Shown in pieces: positions 57,001-60,000 of a DNA stretch of 60,000 bases. A program made the translations under genes and the position numbers. The notes below the pieces were generated by a model, which ran no database searches, had not been told where the DNA came from, and worked only from the letters and a program-made list of their open reading frames with translations. Origin of the DNA: Tubiluchus corallicola. Taxonomy: Eukaryota; Priapulida; Priapulimorpha; Priapulimorphida; Tubiluchidae. Location of the stretch: contig JAQGDQ010000085.1 in NCBI GenBank assembly GCA_030141605.1, forward strand, positions 312,001 to 372,000. Reading direction: 5' to 3'. Numbering within the stretch: position 1 is the first letter of the stretch; the number at the start of each line of letters is the position of its first letter.

Positions 57001-60000
57001 AATTCTTAAACTGTCTGTTAACAGACTGGAAGCGCCCTCTTTGTGAGTCAGCCTCAGTCTTGAAAGCACGCTCATTGCCATGACAAGAACCATAAACCGT
57101 TTGTTTTTCTCAGTGCCTGTAAATGCAGTTAATGGACTGATGGGCATTGTATGTACATGCGACCTAGTTCCGGCTAATAAGCTTTGTGCCGGTGCCCCTT
57201 TTTTTGTAGTGTGTGTCCACATCTTTGAATATTAGTAATTTTAGAAGCTCGCGTAGAATTCGAGACATGTTCTGCGACCGAATTCATTAGGCTAAGACGT
57301 GTTTTTAGTTTTTTAAGTGGGTTTACTCGACTCTACTGTACAGTTAGAATCCTTAGCCTTATTTGGTCAACCTCGTGGAGTTCCACTAAGCTTTAGTTGC
57401 TTGCAAAACACGTCTATAGAATAGCTGCTTTTCAAAAAGCGTGAGAGTGTGATCGAATAATGGCTATTGTATTTGCGCTGCTACTAAATTTCGCTCGATA
57501 CATGATGTCACAAAACTGCACAGCTAGTGGCGCTAAGTAGACGGTTGGGTGTTCTAATAACTTAGTAGTAATGTTTTTTGGATTGCGTCCTAAACCAGTA
57601 AATAGTGAAATAGTAGTGTGTCTATAGACCGAAGTTAAGCAGTATCAAGCCTGTCCATTAACTGGATGTGTAAGAAAATGCCTTGCTAGAGCCGATTTCA
57701 TTCACATACATGTATGCAAATAACATACATCTGTGTTTCGTTTCTTCAGTATTTCATTTTAGAAGATTATTTTTCATAATGACATAGATACCGGTTCTGG
57801 CACAACTTCTAGTAGGCTTGCCACTGAGTAAGTCTAGTGGAACCCGGACTGTAGTGAGCAAAATTACAATCGTTGTTATCATTGACATTTGACATTTATT
57901 GCCGTCTGTCATCAACAGTTCAGTATAATCATTTAGTTTCAAAGGAATTTAATTATTTTTGTCATTGACGTCATTCTCCGAGTTTGTATAGTTTAAATTA
58001 TTGCGCAACAAAATGCAATTCATTTTGCAGCTCTCAATTGTAACTTTAGCACACTCAGCTAGTTGTAATGGGCTGTATCAAGCATGGGATTGAAAGTTGA
58101 TTTGAGAGCAGTGTAAAAATAGCGGCAATCGACCGGCTTAACACGTGTCGAATGTTTATGTTGCCCGGTTGAAGTCAAAACGCAATGATTTTCACGCTGT
58201 AAGCTGTCAAATCAATTAAATACATGCCACAAGATCCTCCACCTTTGAGGGCATTTCCACCTATACAATTGAGATCATTGTTATGGCACTGAAATATGTG
58301 AATAGTAAAACATTGCAAACTAGATGAGATCGATGTTACAGCAGTGGAATATGAGAATGGCAAAACATTGCAAACTAGATGCATATTTACCCAAGTGTAG
58401 AAGTTATATGAATTTGAGTATTTGACCAAGCATCTTTCCTACTAACGTTATTTTTCACCCTGCTTCTAGAAGAGCCTGTAAGTTTAAGTGACAGTTAATG
58501 GAAATTTACCAGATATTGAGAATTTGCGCGTGGAAAACTACACTGTTCGCTGCAATGGCAGCGCTTTGGCTTGTTATTCGTCGGCTGCCACAAATCTTCT
58601 CCAGCCATTTATTACAGCTGGTGTTGGAGTATTTCTCACGCAGCATCTGCCAATAAAAAGACTTAGTGCTCTTTTGATTTGGCTTTCATAGTATTTACAC
58701 AGCAGATACAACTTCACTAACTGATGTTTTCCGCTTCTTATTTTGGACTACGAATAAGCATTTCGATGTTTAGTTTTCTTGATAATGGGTTTTGCCTCTG
58801 GCTTCTTTTTAGTAGTTCCATCTGTGCGATTGTTAAAATTGTAAGCAGTTTCTGGTGTAAAATTAAGTAATGCTATTAGAATCTGCCGTAACAATTACAC
58901 TGTAAAATTAGCTTTTATCAGCGACGATTGAAAGTACGTCTTTTGAATTTTTGTGACTTCACGTGAGTTAAAACAGATCTTTATGTCTGTTTACGTCTGA
59001 CTCACTATTCGATGAGGTTAAAACTGTGCCGAGTTTTAGCTACAGTAATTAGTCTTAAAACACGAAAATTACAAGCGTTGTGTATGTTATGTTTTGGTGT
59101 TTAAATCTGCATCATTACACGAAAAGCTTTGTACACGTTAATTGAATGATAACGTTGGCAAATAAGATTACACATACTACATAGCCACTTTACTGTGTAA
59201 ACTTAATCAGCCATGAAATCCTGTAGTAATGCCTCTGGCACTATCTGTGACCCTGCAAACGGAAAACCATATTCCTGACACTAAGTTTCCCCGACCAGTG
59301 ACCACAGTTTAAAGAATAGTATAGCAGGCAATGCTGTTACTTAAAGTGTGCTCTGACTATGTGATTTTTCATGCAGTTTGGTACACTGTCTGGATCTGAT
59401 CCATCACTCAACGGCAGGGCCCGCTTAATACCGATGATTGTGCCGGGACCAGAAAACTAGCTCGGTCTTTATAATCCTTTGTAAGATGACGTGTTGAACA
59501 GATAGTGGCGTCTCAGCCGCATTCGAAAATATATTGTTCCTTATTAACAGGACAATCTAGGACACATAAACAGGCCAAAAGCTAATTCCTGGCAGTCGCC
59601 CATCCATTACTAATCTGGCCTAGTGTTGCTTGATTTTCAGTCACTCTTGCTCACTAATCACAGACCATGAATGCACCACCCTGTCGCCTCCAAATCAGTT
59701 TTTAGTAATATACTGTAATCGTTTTAATAGTCACTATAGTTTATCCTTATATGTATATAGCACTGAAGATCACAGGCTTGCAGAACTTTACAAGATTCAG
59801 TATAATATTTCTTACGTATTTAAATTGAACAAAAAATATAAAAAAAATTGTAAGAAAATGTTTCAAGTAAACAATTTAATGTCTTCCAAGCTATAGCATT
59901 AGATACGGGGTAAATGACTTATAAACTTCATGCATGTTGGTGACAGTAATTTCGAACAATATAGATAAACAGATAAATTCCAGTTCAAAACTTATTTTAA
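54091..60000. other. Right flank, no further convincing exon
   Basis: Probably intron of the 53.7-kb gene. It contains a 2 x 56-bp tandem repeat (58270-58381), a weak CTCF-like core near 57523, and one possible short terminal exon (59377-59460). A slightly GC-richer stretch at 56690-57240 has no recognisable coding content. Confidence 0.5.
58270..58381 (+). repeat. Two-copy 56-bp tandem repeat
   Basis: GAGATCATTGTTATGGCACT...AAACATTGCAAACTAGAT is followed at once by a second copy beginning GAGATCGATGTTACAGCAGT, with about nine differences. Confidence 0.85.

Noticed and set aside
56986-57222. 78-residue minus-strand ORF (contains MPISPLTAFTGTEKNKRFMV)
   Set aside because: No recognisable family, no good splice sites, and no supporting neighbours.
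58459-58472. 8-nt micro-exon (acceptor ttctag, then donor GTAAGT)
   Set aside because: Both signals look good, but there is no frame or transcript support for so small an exon.

Overview
This window is nuclear DNA from an invertebrate animal. It is AT-rich, the genes have many GT-AG introns, and intronic and intergenic DNA carries SINE, LINE and hAT-type remnants. Every protein that can be recognised is a conserved metazoan housekeeping or neuronal/cytoskeletal gene. The N-terminus of the mannosidase and the layout of the FMR1 protein look closer to protostome versions than to vertebrate ones as I recall them, but the sequence alone does not settle the phylum. There are no bacterial operons, CRISPR arrays or viral genes.

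Layout. (1) 1-11,528, minus strand: the 5' two thirds of a Golgi class I alpha-1,2-mannosidase gene (MAN1A, GH47). Six coding exons are visible and the C-terminal exons lie off the left edge. (2) 11,702-18,399, plus strand: a complete FMR1-family gene (714 aa, four coding exons) starting only 173 bp from the mannosidase start codon, so the two genes are head to head over a shared promoter. Its first intron holds LINE and THAP-like debris. (3) 18,400-23,668: FMR1 3'UTR and the gap between convergent genes. (4) 44,713-23,669, minus strand: a complete myosin VI gene (MYO6). Twenty-six coding exons join to one open frame of 1,258 residues; one intron uses a GC-AG splice pair. (5) 44,760-53,660: intergenic DNA with repeats and palindromes. 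(6) About 53,670-54,090, plus strand: one convincing coding exon of an unrecognised gene that continues to the right. (7) 54,091-60,000: no further convincing exon.

The genes do not form a pathway. The mannosidase trims N-glycans in the Golgi, FMR1 is a cytoplasmic RNA-binding translational regulator, and myosin VI is the minus-end-directed actin motor. I see no new multi-gene system. The points most worth a second look are the MAN1A/FMR1 bidirectional promoter with a CTCF-like site, the intron-poor 3' part of FMR1, the GC-AG intron and the frame-preserving tail exon in MYO6, a ~650-bp inverted repeat in a mannosidase intron, several smaller hairpin elements, and a hAT-type MITE with intact target-site duplications.
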